Positions 35,161-44,164 of a stretch of DNA of 64,000 bases are shown here, piece after piece. The notes below the pieces were generated by a model. The model was not told the origin of the DNA. It saw only the letters and a program-made list of their open reading frames with translations, and made no database searches. Both the position numbers and the translations under genes were made by a program. Each line of letters begins with the position of its first letter. Position 1 is the stretch's first letter. Source of the DNA: Polyangium sp. y55x31 (GTDB lineage: Bacteria; Myxococcota_A; Polyangia; Polyangiales; Polyangiaceae); assembly GCF_029946505.1 (NCBI RefSeq), contig NZ_JARZHG010000001.1, positions 1 through 64,000 of the forward strand, in the 5' to 3' direction.

Positions 35161-36111
35161 CTACGCTCCCCCGACCACGAGCCCGACGCTGAACAGGACG
35201 CCGAACAGCAGGAGGAGCATCGCCGTCCGCGCGAGGACCGCGTTCAACGGGCGACCTTCCTGCGTGGCGAGGGCGCGGAGCAAGCCGAGGCCGAGGGGCA
35301 AGGACACGAGCGGCAAAAGGGCCCACGGCGAGCGGCCGAGGCTGGCCACGCAGACGACGGGCGCGGCGTAGGAGGCCGCGAGGAGCGCGGCGTACTCGAG
35401 GATGCCGGCGCGGCGGCCGAAGCGAACGGCCAGCGTGCGCTTGCCGGCCTTCACGTCGGTCTCGCGGTCGCGGACGTTGTTGACCACGAGGATCGCGGTG
35501 GCGAGGGCGCCCACGGGCACGGCCGCGAGGAGGGCGAGGGGCGGGACGCCGCCGACCTGGACGAAGGCGGTGCCGCAGACGGCCACGAGGCCGAAGAACA
35601 GGAAGACGAAGACGTCGCCGAGGCCGTGGTAGCCGAGCGGATACGGTCCGCCGGTGTAGGCGATGCCGGCGAGGATCGAGGAGATGCCGATGGCGACGAT
35701 GGGCCAGCCGCCGACGAAGGCGAGGTAGAGGCCGGGGATCAGGGCCAGCGCGATCGTGACGGCGAGGCCTGCGCGGACCTGGCGCGGGGTGAGCAGGCCC
35801 GTAGCGGTGGCGCGGGTCGGGCCGAGGCGCTCCTCGGTGTCGGCGCCTTTTTCGTGGTCGAAGACGTCGTTCGCGAAGTTCGTGGCGATCTGGATGAGGA
35901 TCGAGCCGAGCAGGGCCGCGAGCGCGGGGAGCGCGCGGAAGGAGCCGCTCGCGTGCGCGACGGCGCTGCCGACGGCGACGGGGACGACGGCGGCGGTCAA
36001 GGTGGCGGGGCGGCAAGCGAGCACCCAGGCGCGGACCGAGCCGGGGCGGATCGAGGGCGCGGAGGCAGCGGAAGGCAAGGACCCGAGGGTCGCGGTCTTT
36101 TCGGGGCTCAT
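35161..36111 (-). CDS. menA: 1,4-dihydroxy-2-naphthoate polyprenyltransferase
   Basis: UbiA-family membrane prenyltransferase of 316 residues that attaches the polyprenyl chain to DHNA. About nine transmembrane helices are visible. The two Mg-prenyl diphosphate motifs are [14 protein letters not shown] and [20 protein letters not shown]. The ATG overlaps the menD stop by four bases, and the TAG stop abuts the menC start. Context with menD, C and E makes MenA far more likely than another UbiA enzyme. Confidence 0.94.
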   Translation of the reverse strand: MSPEKTATLGSLPSAASAPSIRPGSVRAWVLACRPATLTAAVVPVAVGSAVAHASGSFRALPALAALLGSILIQIATNFANDVFDHEKGADTEERLGPTRATATGLLTPRQVRAGLAVTIALALIPGLYLAFVGGWPIVAIGISSILAGIAYTGGPYPLGYHGLGDVFVFLFFGLVAVCGTAFVQVGGVPPLALLAAVPVGALATAILVVNNVRDRETDVKAGKRTLAVRFGRRAGILEYAALLAASYAAPVVCVASLGRSPWALLPLVSLPLGLGLLRALATQEGRPLNAVLARTAMLLLLFGVLFSVGLVVGGA

Positions 36112-37889
36112 GAAAGATCCTCGCGGGCGAGGGCGGCGGAGAGCTCGGTCCGGAAGCGGGTGACACGCGCGCGGCCGTCGTCCGGCGGGACCACGGCCTC
36201 GATCAGCGTCGCGCCAGGCGTCCGGAGGGCCTCGGCGAACGCACGGCCGAGGGCGTGCTCGCTCCCGACACGGGCGAACCGAACGCCGAACGCGGCCGCG
36301 GCCGGCGCAAGATCGACGGGCTCGTGCATCGTGAAGTACTTATCGAAGCGCTCGACGTCGACGGCGCGGGCGATGGGGAGGCGCTCGAAGATGCGGCCGC
36401 CCTGGTTCTGGACGACGACGACGACGAGGGGGACGGGGGCACGGCGCGCGAGCGAGAGGCTCGTGAGGTCGTGCAGGACGCTGGTGTCGCCGAGGAGGAG
36501 GACGACGGGCCTGCCTGCGACGCTGGCCGCGCCGGCCGCGGAGGCGACGAGGCCGTCGATGCCGCTGGCGCCGCGCTGGTGGAGGACGCCGAGGGGGTTC
36601 GAGCGAGGCGGGGCCCAGAGGTCGACGTCGCGGACGGGCAAGCTGTTGCCGACGGAGAAGAGCGCGCCGGCCGGGGAAGCGGCGATGACGATGCGGGCGA
36701 CGGAGGCCTCGGTGAGGTGGACCGCGGGGGCGTGGGCCTCGGCGAGGGACCAGACGAGGGCGTCGGCGCGGCGGAAGCTCTCGGCCCAGGCGCTCGGCGA
36801 GGAGCGGCGCGGAGGGCCGAGGCGCTCGGCGAGGGCGCGGGCAGTCTCGGCGGGATCGGCGAGGACGAGGGCCGTCGCGTCCTGCGAGGGATCGTTCCAG
36901 CCGTGGGGCGCGATGACGTACCGCGCGGCGGTCGGGTGTTTTCCGAGGTAGTCGGCATACCCCTGGGACGTCGGGGGCGCGCCGAGCTCGATCAGGACGT
37001 CGGGCGCATGGCGCGCGGCGAAGGCGCAATCACGCAAGAGGGAGTCGAAGGCGGCGCAGGAGACGACGTCCGGCGCGGAGGATCCGAAGCGGGCCTGGCT
37101 CGTTGTCTCGGCGAGGAGGGGGAAGCCGGTGGCACGAGCGAGCGCGACGGCGGCCTCGCGCAGCGGGGATTCGGGGCGATCGACGGGCGCGGGGCCGCAG
37201 ACGATGAGGCCTCGTTCCGTGTGGGAGATGCTCGCGGCGAGGGCGTCGAGGGCCTCGGGCGGTGCCGTGATCCGGGGCGGAAAGACGCGTGTCGTGCCGC
37301 GGCGAAGGACGTCGGTGAGGCGCGTGGATCGGTCGGGCTCGGGCCACGGCTGGGAAGGCTCGAGCGGCTTGCGGAAGCGCGCGTTCACGTGCACGGGGCC
37401 GGGATCGGGGCCGAGGGCGCGGGTCGCGGCGTGGATCGCGACGCGCGCCGGGGCCTCGCGGGGCGCGCCGGGATCGGGCAGGCCGAGCTCCACGAAGAAA
37501 CGCACGTGCGCGCCGAAGAGCTTGGTCTGATCGATGGTCTGCGGCGCGGCGACGTCGACGGCCTCCCAGGGCCTGTCGGCCGTGACGAGGAGGAGCGGAA
37601 CGTGGCTCTGCGAGGCCTCGATCACGGCGGGCATGAAGTGCGCGCCGGCCGTACCCGAGGTGCAGAGCACGACGCTCGGAAGGCGGGTCACGCGGGCTTG
37701 ACCGAGCGCGAAAAAGGCCGCGGCCCGCTCGTCGACCGCCGTGTGGATCCGCAGGCCCTCGGTGACGTCGGCGGCGAGCGCGAGGGGCGTGGAGCGAGAG
37801 CCTGGACAAACCACGACGTCACGCACGCCGGCCGAGGCGAGCGCGGCCATGAAGGTCTCGGCCCAGGCGAGGTGATCGTTGATGCTCAT
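36108..37889 (-). CDS. menD: 2-succinyl-5-enolpyruvyl-6-hydroxy-3-cyclohexene-1-carboxylate synthase
   Basis: Thiamine-diphosphate enzyme of 593 residues joining isochorismate and 2-oxoglutarate. The N-terminal domain starts with [20 protein letters not shown] followed by STPLALA and [14 protein letters not shown]. The C-terminal ThDP-binding part has [39 protein letters not shown] and [15 protein letters not shown], all MenD landmarks. ATG 37889 overlaps the menF stop as ATGA and the 3' end overlaps menA likewise, so translation is coupled through this part of the operon. Confidence 0.95.
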   Translation of the reverse strand: MSINDHLAWAETFMAALASAGVRDVVVCPGSRSTPLALAADVTEGLRIHTAVDERAAAFFALGQARVTRLPSVVLCTSGTAGAHFMPAVIEASQSHVPLLLVTADRPWEAVDVAAPQTIDQTKLFGAHVRFFVELGLPDPGAPREAPARVAIHAATRALGPDPGPVHVNARFRKPLEPSQPWPEPDRSTRLTDVLRRGTTRVFPPRITAPPEALDALAASISHTERGLIVCGPAPVDRPESPLREAAVALARATGFPLLAETTSQARFGSSAPDVVSCAAFDSLLRDCAFAARHAPDVLIELGAPPTSQGYADYLGKHPTAARYVIAPHGWNDPSQDATALVLADPAETARALAERLGPPRRSSPSAWAESFRRADALVWSLAEAHAPAVHLTEASVARIVIAASPAGALFSVGNSLPVRDVDLWAPPRSNPLGVLHQRGASGIDGLVASAAGAASVAGRPVVLLLGDTSVLHDLTSLSLARRAPVPLVVVVVQNQGGRIFERLPIARAVDVERFDKYFTMHEPVDLAPAAAAFGVRFARVGSEHALGRAFAEALRTPGATLIEAVVPPDDGRARVTRFRTELSAALAREDLS

Positions 37890-39295
37890 AAGATCCCCAG
37901 GGCCGCGAGCATGGGCGCCTGCTTCGCGCGGATCTCGGCGTACTCGGTGGGCGGATCCGATCCCTCGACGATCCCGGCGCCCGCGTAGAGCCAGGCCTCG
38001 TCCGGCGAGACGATCCCGGCGCGGATGGCGACCGCGAAATCACCATCGCCGGCGGCGTCGAACCATCCGACGGCGCCCGTGTACCAGCCACGCGCATCAG
38101 GCTCGTGCGCGGCGATCCAAGCGGTCGCGCGCTCCCGCGGCGTGCCCGAGACGGCCGGCGTCGGGTGCAAGGCCTCGACGAGCGCGAGCACGTGCATGTC
38201 GTCGCGAAGGGCGCCGCGGATGGGCGTCCAGAGGTGATGGACGTTGGGCAAGCTGCGGATCGTGGGCGTCGCGGGTACGTCGAGCGAGCCGCAACGAGGG
38301 CCGAGCACGGACGTGATGGCCTCGACGACGAGCGCGTGCTCGCGCCGCTCCTTGGGGCTCGCGAGGAGCGCACGCACGAGAGAAGCATCGTCGGCGCCGC
38401 GGCGCGCCGTGCCGGCGAGTCCATCCGTGGTGACGATGCGACCACGGCGCGAGACGAGCCGCTCGGGCGAGGCGCCGAGGAAGACACGATCTCCGCGCTG
38501 CACGGCGAACCGCGTGGTCTCGGCGTAGGCCTCGGCGATACGCGCAAGCGCGGCGCGCGCGTCGAGGGGGCGAGCGGTGCAGACGCGGCTCGCAGCGACG
38601 GGGACGACCTTCTCGATCTCGCGCGCATGGATGGCATCGAGCGCCTCGCGCACCAGCGAGCAGAACGCCTCGCGGCTCGTCCCTTCGATCTGCGCGCCCT
38701 CCCCTGCCCCACGCGGAGGCGCATCCTGCGAAGGCTGCGCCGCGATCACGAAGGCCGCTTCGATCGACGCGATCTCGGCTTCGATGGAAGGACGCTCGGA
38801 CGCGAGATCCCCGTCGCACACCAGAAGCCAGAGCCAAGCCTCGCCACCACGGGTCACGTAGATCCACCGCGCGAGGGAAAAACTCGCGTCCGCGAACGCG
38901 GCCCACGGCAGCTCGCGGCGCGCCTCGGTCCGGAAAGACAAACCACCGACGAACCGTGGCCCCGGCGCGCCACCCGCGTCCGCATCACGCTCCTCGCGCA
39001 GCGACGCGAACAGCTTCCGCGCCGCGCTCATGACCTGCACGAGCCGCTCGGGTCCGCTCCCCTCGATCCGCGCGATCTCGCCGAAGCCCACGACGCCGAT
39101 CGGCTCCTCGCCATCACGCGGCGGCGCCTGGAACAGCGTGATCGGCGCGGCGGACGCGCACGCGGCGACGAGCCGGGCCGCGGACACGACCGGCGCGGGG
39201 GCCACGACGGCCACGATCTCCCCGGCCGATCCCGCGCCTCTCCTCGTGGCCCGCGAGAGCCGCGCGAGGAGGTCTGTTCCGAGGCCCGAAGACAC
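37886..39295 (-). CDS. menF: isochorismate synthase
   Basis: Chorismate-utilising enzyme of 469 residues that isomerises chorismate to isochorismate, the first committed step toward menaquinone. The C-terminal ~260 residues hold the family core: IEKVVPVAASRVCTARPL, FLGASPERLVSRRGRIVTTD, GLAGTARRG, EHALVVEAI, LWTPIRGAL, HPTPAVSGTP and the final GAGIVEGSDPPTEY. Of the possible members (PabB, TrpE, EntC, MenF), position beside menD favours MenF. The GTG start at 39295 immediately follows the menG stop, with GGAGG five bases upstream. Confidence 0.92.
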   Translation of the reverse strand: MSSGLGTDLLARLSRATRRGAGSAGEIVAVVAPAPVVSAARLVAACASAAPITLFQAPPRDGEEPIGVVGFGEIARIEGSGPERLVQVMSAARKLFASLREERDADAGGAPGPRFVGGLSFRTEARRELPWAAFADASFSLARWIYVTRGGEAWLWLLVCDGDLASERPSIEAEIASIEAAFVIAAQPSQDAPPRGAGEGAQIEGTSREAFCSLVREALDAIHAREIEKVVPVAASRVCTARPLDARAALARIAEAYAETTRFAVQRGDRVFLGASPERLVSRRGRIVTTDGLAGTARRGADDASLVRALLASPKERREHALVVEAITSVLGPRCGSLDVPATPTIRSLPNVHHLWTPIRGALRDDMHVLALVEALHPTPAVSGTPRERATAWIAAHEPDARGWYTGAVGWFDAAGDGDFAVAIRAGIVSPDEAWLYAGAGIVEGSDPPTEYAEIRAKQAPMLAALGIL

Positions 39296-40036
39296 TTACG
39301 CCTCCTCCCGCCGCGTCCCTTCCCCGAGCGGCGTACCCACGAAGAGATGCGCGACGCCGAACGTGAGCGGCGAAGCTTCGAGCACGGAGAGGCCCGCCTC
39401 CCCCATCATCCGGCGGAAGACGTCGGGCGGGGGAAACGCCTCGATCGAGCGCTGCAGATAGCGGTACTCCTTCGCCCCCGAGAGCGCCGCGCCGATGCGC
39501 GGGACGACCTCGTGCACGTACGTACGCGCGAGCAGGCCCATCACGCCCGCGCGAGGCTCGGAGAGCTCGAGGATCACGACGCGCCCGCCCGGCCGCGTGA
39601 CGCGCGCCATCTCGCGCAGCGCCTTCGCACGATCGGGGACGTTGCGGATCCCGAACGCGATGGCCACGCCGTCGACGCTCGCGTCCTCGAACGGCAAGGC
39701 CTGCGCGTCGCCGATACGCAGCGTGACGCGGCCTTCGAGCCCGGCCGCCACGAGCTTGTGCGCGCCCTCGGCCAGCATGCCGCTCGACGGATCGAGGCCG
39801 ACCACCGTGGCGTCGGGGTACGACTTCGCGATCGACATCGCGAGATCGGCTGTCCCCGTGGCGAGATCGAGCACGCGTGCGCCCGAACGCAGCGCGAGCG
39901 CTTCGACGGCGCGGCGCCGCCAACCTTGATCCATCCCGAGCGAGAGGATCCGGTTCAAGAGGTCGTAACGCGCCGCGATCGCGTCGAACATCTCGCCGCT
40001 GCCCGCGCGCGGAGCCTTCGTCGATACCTCGCTCAT
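39296..40036 (-). CDS. menG: demethylmenaquinone methyltransferase
   Basis: SAM-dependent UbiE/MenG C-methyltransferase of 246 residues for the last step of menaquinone synthesis. Family motifs: MFDAIAARYDLLNRILSLGM near the N-terminus, the SAM-binding VLDLATGTADLAM, VVGLDPSSGML, FGIRNVPDRAKALREMARVT and PGGRVVILELSEP. ATG 40036 has GAGGTGG five bases upstream and overlaps the HMG-CoA reductase stop. UbiE in other bacteria acts in ubiquinone synthesis as well; here only menaquinone genes surround it. Confidence 0.95.
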   Translation of the reverse strand: MSEVSTKAPRAGSGEMFDAIAARYDLLNRILSLGMDQGWRRRAVEALALRSGARVLDLATGTADLAMSIAKSYPDATVVGLDPSSGMLAEGAHKLVAAGLEGRVTLRIGDAQALPFEDASVDGVAIAFGIRNVPDRAKALREMARVTRPGGRVVILELSEPRAGVMGLLARTYVHEVVPRIGAALSGAKEYRYLQRSIEAFPPPDVFRRMMGEAGLSVLEASPLTFGVAHLFVGTPLGEGTRREEA

Positions 40037-41244
40037 CGTCCCACCTCGCTTCGCGACCCGTTCAGCGCGGGCGGCGGCTCGGTCACCTGTACGTTGTGCT
40101 TGCGCTCGTGCAGGCGCATGTGACCTCGCTGGATCCCCTCCCCCGCGAGCGCGCGCAGCGCCGCGAGGTTCGACGCGAGCCCCACCGACGCGAGCACCAC
40201 GCCGAGCTCGCCTGCGTTCGACGCGCCCAGCATGTCGAGCGCCGCGCGCACGCCCGGATGCGCGCTCGACAAACCGCCCGCCGTGCCCACCGCGAGCGGC
40301 AGCTCCGCCTCCCCGACGAGCCCGCCGGGCTTTCGCTTCCACGTGCTGAGCGGCCGGTACTGCCCGCGGTGCGCGGCGAACGCATGCGCGCCCGCCTCGA
40401 TCGCCCGGAAATCCTGCCCGAGCGCGATCGCGGCCGCGTCGAGCCCGTTCATGAAGCCCTTGTTGTGGGTGACGGCGCGGAAGACATCGAGCTCGGCAAA
40501 GCGGCTCGCGCGCGCGATGCCGGTCGCGAGCTCTTCTCCGCCCACGTCCTCGTCGCGCACCTCCGCGCGCACGCGCACGAGCCGCCGAAGCGGCAAGTTC
40601 GTGAGGATCCGGAGCCCCATCGTCCCGCCCGTGATCTCGTGCACCGCGGGCGCCATGGCCTCGGCCACCGTGTCGACCGTGTTCGCGCCCATGCAGTCGC
40701 CCACGTCGACGTGCACGTGCAGCACGATCACGCCGAGCGCCTCGTCGAGCACGCGCACGTCGAGATCACGCACGCCGCCGCCGCGCGCCACCATGCGCGG
40801 GATCGACGCGTCGCCGAGCGCAGAGAGCCGCTCGCGCGCCTCGAGGATCCGCGCGCATGCCGCCGTCGGCTCGGGCACGTCGTCGAGCTGGATCTGGGCC
40901 GTCATGATCGGCGGATCGGCCTCACCGAAAAACCCACCCGAGGCGCGCACCATGCGCGCCGCGTTCGACGCCGCGGCCACGACGCTCGGCTCCTCGACGG
41001 CCATGGGTACGAGCACGTCGCGGCCGTTGATCACGAAGTTCAAGCCCACGCCGAGCGGGAGCGCGTGCGTCGCGATCACGTTCTCGCTCATGCGATCGGC
41101 CGCCGCGACGTCGAGTGATCCGCCCCGCGCGAGGTGCGCGAACGAGACGTCATCGACGGCGCCCATCTCCCGCAGCACGACGAGGCGCGCCTCGGGCGAG
41201 CGCTCGTAGAACTTGCTGAGGCGGCTCGTGATCGAGCGATTCAT
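40033..41244 (-). CDS. mvaA: hydroxymethylglutaryl-CoA reductase, class II
   Basis: Class II HMG-CoA reductase of 403 residues interconverting HMG-CoA and mevalonate. Signatures are ENVIATHALPLGVGLNF, VPMAVEEPSVVAAASNAARM (catalytic Glu), the DVGDCMGANTVDT nucleotide-binding segment, THNKG (catalytic Lys), GQD (Asp) and RGHMRLHER near the C-terminus (catalytic His). It sits inside the menaquinone operon with ATGA overlaps on both sides, so its likely job is isoprenoid precursor supply for the quinone side chain. Class II enzymes can be biosynthetic or degradative; the direction is inferred from context. Confidence 0.93.
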   Translation of the reverse strand: MNRSITSRLSKFYERSPEARLVVLREMGAVDDVSFAHLARGGSLDVAAADRMSENVIATHALPLGVGLNFVINGRDVLVPMAVEEPSVVAAASNAARMVRASGGFFGEADPPIMTAQIQLDDVPEPTAACARILEARERLSALGDASIPRMVARGGGVRDLDVRVLDEALGVIVLHVHVDVGDCMGANTVDTVAEAMAPAVHEITGGTMGLRILTNLPLRRLVRVRAEVRDEDVGGEELATGIARASRFAELDVFRAVTHNKGFMNGLDAAAIALGQDFRAIEAGAHAFAAHRGQYRPLSTWKRKPGGLVGEAELPLAVGTAGGLSSAHPGVRAALDMLGASNAGELGVVLASVGLASNLAALRALAGEGIQRGHMRLHERKHNVQVTEPPPALNGSRSEVGR

Positions 41245-42230
41245 CGGGCCTCCTCCGTCGAGACGAGCCGACCGAGCAGCGAGCCGAGCTCGCCGAGCGG
41301 CACCGCTTGCGGGCCGTCCGAGAGCGCCGACGAGGGATCGGGGTGCGTCTCGATCATGAGCCCCGCCGCGCCCGCCGAGAGCGCCGCGCGGCCGAGCGGC
41401 GCGACGAGATCCCGCCGGCCGAGGCCGTGCGAAGGATCCACCACGACAGGCAGCCGATGCACGTACCGGAGGAGCGCGACGGCCCCGATGTCGAGCAAGT
41501 TCCGCGTCGAATCATCGAAGCCGCGGATGCCCCGCTCGCAGAAGATCACGCCCTTCGCGCCGTGCGAGAGCAGGTACTCGCCGGCGAGCAGCCACTCCTC
41601 GATCGTCGCGGCCATCCCGCGCTTCAAGAGCACCGGCTTCTCCGTCTTGCCGATCGCCTTGAGCAGCGAAAAATTCTGCATGTTGCGCGAGCCGACCTGC
41701 ACGAGGTCCGCGTACGCCGCGACCGTGGCGACGTGCCCCTCGCCGAGCGCCTCGGTCACGACGCGCATGCCGGCCGCGTCGGCCGCGCGCCGCACCCATT
41801 CGAGCGCGACGTCGCCGTGGCCCTGGAACGCGTAGGGGCTCGTCCGCGGCTTGAACGCGCCGCCGCGGATGAACGAGACGCCGAGCGACGAGAGCACGGC
41901 GGCCGTCTCGTGCACCTGCGCCTCGGATTCGAGGCTGCACGGGCCGCACATGAAGACCGGTTTGTCCGTGCCTACCTTCAAGCCGCCCACGTCGACGACC
42001 GGGCCCTGCGCCGAGACGAGCGGGTGCGCGGGCTTCGGCGTCGTCACCTCGGCGACGCCGTCGATCCGGGCGAGATCCTCGGGATCCGCCGGTTGTGAAT
42101 GCGGCGCGATGACGTAATGCACGGCGCCGCCGGACGTACTGCGCTCCACGCGCGAAACCCAGAGCCCCCGCCCCGTCAGCTCCCTGAGTACGTTCGCCGC
42201 GTCGGCGCCGCTCTTCAAGGACACGATCAT
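41241..42230 (-). CDS. 3-deoxy-7-phosphoheptulonate synthase (DAHP synthase, type I-beta)
   Basis: Entry enzyme of the shikimate pathway, 329 residues. An N-terminal ferredoxin-like regulatory domain (MIVSLKSGADAANVLRELTG) precedes the barrel, as in Thermotoga-type DAHP synthases. Barrel landmarks: VFMCGPCSLES, FIRGGAFKPRTSPYAFQG, LVQVGSRNMQNF, PVLLKRGMAATIEEWL, VIFCERGIRGF and VVVDPSHGLGRRD. AGGAGGT eight bases upstream supports ATG 42230. The regulatory domain suggests feedback control by an aromatic product. Lying between a prenyl diphosphate synthase and HMG-CoA reductase, it probably serves chorismate supply for menaquinone. Confidence 0.93.
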   Translation of the reverse strand: MIVSLKSGADAANVLRELTGRGLWVSRVERSTSGGAVHYVIAPHSQPADPEDLARIDGVAEVTTPKPAHPLVSAQGPVVDVGGLKVGTDKPVFMCGPCSLESEAQVHETAAVLSSLGVSFIRGGAFKPRTSPYAFQGHGDVALEWVRRAADAAGMRVVTEALGEGHVATVAAYADLVQVGSRNMQNFSLLKAIGKTEKPVLLKRGMAATIEEWLLAGEYLLSHGAKGVIFCERGIRGFDDSTRNLLDIGAVALLRYVHRLPVVVDPSHGLGRRDLVAPLGRAALSAGAAGLMIETHPDPSSALSDGPQAVPLGELGSLLGRLVSTEEAR

Positions 42231-42235
42231 GGCGC

Positions 42236-43306
42236 TTACCTCCTGCGCTCGGGCGTCGCGCGCGCGACGGTCACGAGCGCACTCTTGGCGACTCCATCCG
42301 GGATCGAAGACAGCCCCGCGATGGCCTCCTCGCAGAGCCTCCGCGCGAGCGCGAGGCACTCGTCGACCACGCCCGACGAGCGGAGCTGCGACGCCACGCG
42401 GCCGCCCACCTCGGGCCCGACCTCTTCGCCCGCGCACACCGCCTCGAGCAGCGGCACGAGCTCCGGGCAACGCTCGAGCGCGCAGAGCAACGGGTACGTC
42501 ATCTTCCCCTCGCCGAGATCCGCGAGCAGCGTCTTGCCCGTGGCCTCCGGATCCCCCGCGACGTCGAGCACGTCGTCGACGAGCTGGAACGCGACGCCGA
42601 GCTTCTTGCCGTAATCGACGAGCGCCTCGCAGCCCTCGTCGCTCACGCCGCCGGCGCGCCCGCCCGCGAACATCGCCCACCGGAAGAGCGAGGCCGTCTT
42701 GCCGTCGACGATGTGGAAATAGTCGCTGACGCTCGTGTCGAGCTTGCCGCGGCGCGCGAGCTGCATCGACTCGGCGATGACCATCTCCTTGATGACGTCG
42801 AGCATGCGCGCGAGGACCTCGGCGCTGCCGGCGCGCTGGATGCGGCACAGGGCCTCGACGAGCAGCCAGTCGCCGCCGAAGATGCTCGCGGCGTTGCCGT
42901 AGATGACGCGCGCCGCGTCGGCGCCGCGACGACGCGCTCCGACGTCGACGACGTCGTCGTGCAGGAGCGTCGCGTTGTGCACGAGCTCGACGGCCACGGC
43001 GTAGGCGCGCGCCGCGTCGTTGAAGCCCTTGCCCACGTGCGCCGCGAGCGCGACGACGATGGGCCGCAGGCGCTTGCCGTCCTGCGAGAGCAGGTGCCGC
43101 GCGCTCGCCTGGGCCGGTGTCTCCGCCCCGAGCCCCACAGCCGAGATGGCGCGATCGACCTCGTCGAGGTCGTGCGCGAGGAAGAGGCGGAGCTCCGCGA
43201 GCTTGCCCGCGAGCGGATCGAGGCCGTGCTCCTGGCAGCCACGCTCGAGGGTTCCGACGACGTCGTGATGCGGGACGCGCTGGATGGGATACGTTGCGAT
43301 CGACAT
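42236..43306 (-). CDS. trans-polyprenyl diphosphate synthase
   Basis: E-type prenyl elongating enzyme of 356 residues that builds the long isoprenoid tail used by MenA. The first Asp-rich motif is LLHDDVVD (Asp 117, 118 and 121) and the second is QLVDDVLD (Asp 244, 245 and 248); QDGKRLRPIVV supplies the IPP-binding basic residues. The residues before the first motif are small, in keeping with a long product, but chain length cannot be read with certainty. ATG 43306 has GGGAGA upstream. The DAHP synthase gene follows after five bases. Confidence 0.92.
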   Translation of the reverse strand: MSIATYPIQRVPHHDVVGTLERGCQEHGLDPLAGKLAELRLFLAHDLDEVDRAISAVGLGAETPAQASARHLLSQDGKRLRPIVVALAAHVGKGFNDAARAYAVAVELVHNATLLHDDVVDVGARRRGADAARVIYGNAASIFGGDWLLVEALCRIQRAGSAEVLARMLDVIKEMVIAESMQLARRGKLDTSVSDYFHIVDGKTASLFRWAMFAGGRAGGVSDEGCEALVDYGKKLGVAFQLVDDVLDVAGDPEATGKTLLADLGEGKMTYPLLCALERCPELVPLLEAVCAGEEVGPEVGGRVASQLRSSGVVDECLALARRLCEEAIAGLSSIPDGVAKSALVTVARATPERRR

Positions 43307-43368
43307 GGGTTCTCCCGCCGGGGCACGGCGTTTCCGCGCCGTCCCCGGACCGAAGGGTCTCGAGATGG

Positions 43369-43938
43369 CTAGGCCCTGCGCTTGCGTGAAGCCACGCGAA
43401 GCGGAAAACGGATGAGGTCGCCGAACGGCGAAAAGTCCACGCGGCGCGATCGAATGAAGCCGTCGAGCGCGGTCTCGGCGACGATCACGAAGGAGAGCAG
43501 CCGGCGCACGCGATCGGCGCGCTGCTCGGCGCCAGGCAAGCGCGGGCGTGCTTCGAGCATCGCCACCGCGCGTTCGAGCCGCGCCCGCACCGACTCGGCG
43601 AGCAGCCGCTCGCGCTCGTCGAAGACCTTCGAGATCATCTTCCAGAAGTCCGTCTCTGCCTCGAAGTACTCCTTGCGCTCGCCGGGCCGGAACACCCGCC
43701 GGACCACGCCCCAGCGCTGGAGCTCGGTGAGCGACATGCTCACCGCCCCCGCCGACAGGCTCAGCCGCTCGCCGATGACGGCCGCGGGCAAGGGCTCCGC
43801 CGCGATGAACAGGATGGTCCACACGCGCCCGAGGACACGACGAAACCCCCAGTGCTCGATCACGTCGCCGATCGCCTCGGCCGCGATGAGCTCGGCCTCG
43901 TGGCCGTCGTCCTGTCTGGGGGTCTCGCGCTCGGACAT
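43369..43938 (-). CDS. GbsR/MarR-type transcriptional regulator heading the menaquinone operon
   Basis: DNA-binding protein of 189 residues resembling the GbsR group. The winged helix lies at about residues 25-100: VIEHWGFRRVLGRVWTILFI, then PLPAAVIGERLSLSAGAVSM, TELQRWGVVRRVFRPGERKE, YFEAETDFWKMI. A helical C-terminal half likely dimerises. It is the first gene of the minus-strand run ending at menE, with 62 bases to the polyprenyl synthase. A perfect inverted repeat lies ten bases upstream of its ATG, suggesting autoregulation of the operon. The effector is unknown. Confidence 0.85.
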   Translation of the reverse strand: MSERETPRQDDGHEAELIAAEAIGDVIEHWGFRRVLGRVWTILFIAAEPLPAAVIGERLSLSAGAVSMSLTELQRWGVVRRVFRPGERKEYFEAETDFWKMISKVFDERERLLAESVRARLERAVAMLEARPRLPGAEQRADRVRRLLSFVIVAETALDGFIRSRRVDFSPFGDLIRFPLRVASRKRRA

Positions 43939-43948
43939 GGCAGAATGA

Positions 43949-43970
43949 ACTTTCAAAAGATTTTGAAAGT
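43949..43970 (-). promoter_or_regulatory. perfect inverted repeat, probable operator of the GbsR-like regulator
   Basis: Arms ACTTTCAAAA (43949-43958) and TTTTGAAAGT (43961-43970) are perfect complements around a 2-bp centre (GA). The site is strikingly AT-rich in a 70% GC region and ends ten bases before the regulator's start codon. Size and symmetry fit a MarR/GbsR dimer site. A chance 10+10 match at this spot is unlikely. Confidence 0.75.
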
Positions 43971-44110
43971 GCAAGTAGCGGTAAAGCATGGCGCGGTCAA
44001 GATGCAGCGCAGAGATTTCGCGCACAGCGCAATGCGTCGCCGTGACGGCGCGGCGTGACGACGCGGTGCGAAATGTGGCTCGGAGATCGATTGCGGAGGA
44101 TGAAAACGAC

Positions 44111-44138
44111 GCGGCCCCGACGTCGTCGCCGGGGCCGC
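44111..44138 (-). terminator. hairpin terminator downstream of pckG
   Basis: A stem GCGGCCCCG/CGGGGCCGC encloses ACGTCGTC, 27 bases past the pckG stop. Reading on the minus strand, the stem is followed by gtcGTTTTCA, a weak U-run. It separates pckG from the regulator and its operator on the same strand. Confidence 0.6.
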
Positions 44139-44164
44139 GGGGTGCGCTTCGCGGAGAAGCCGCG

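Noticed and set aside
32215-43938. Men operon as a secondary-metabolite cluster
   Set aside because: All enzymes fit primary menaquinone synthesis and there are no PKS, NRPS or tailoring genes.
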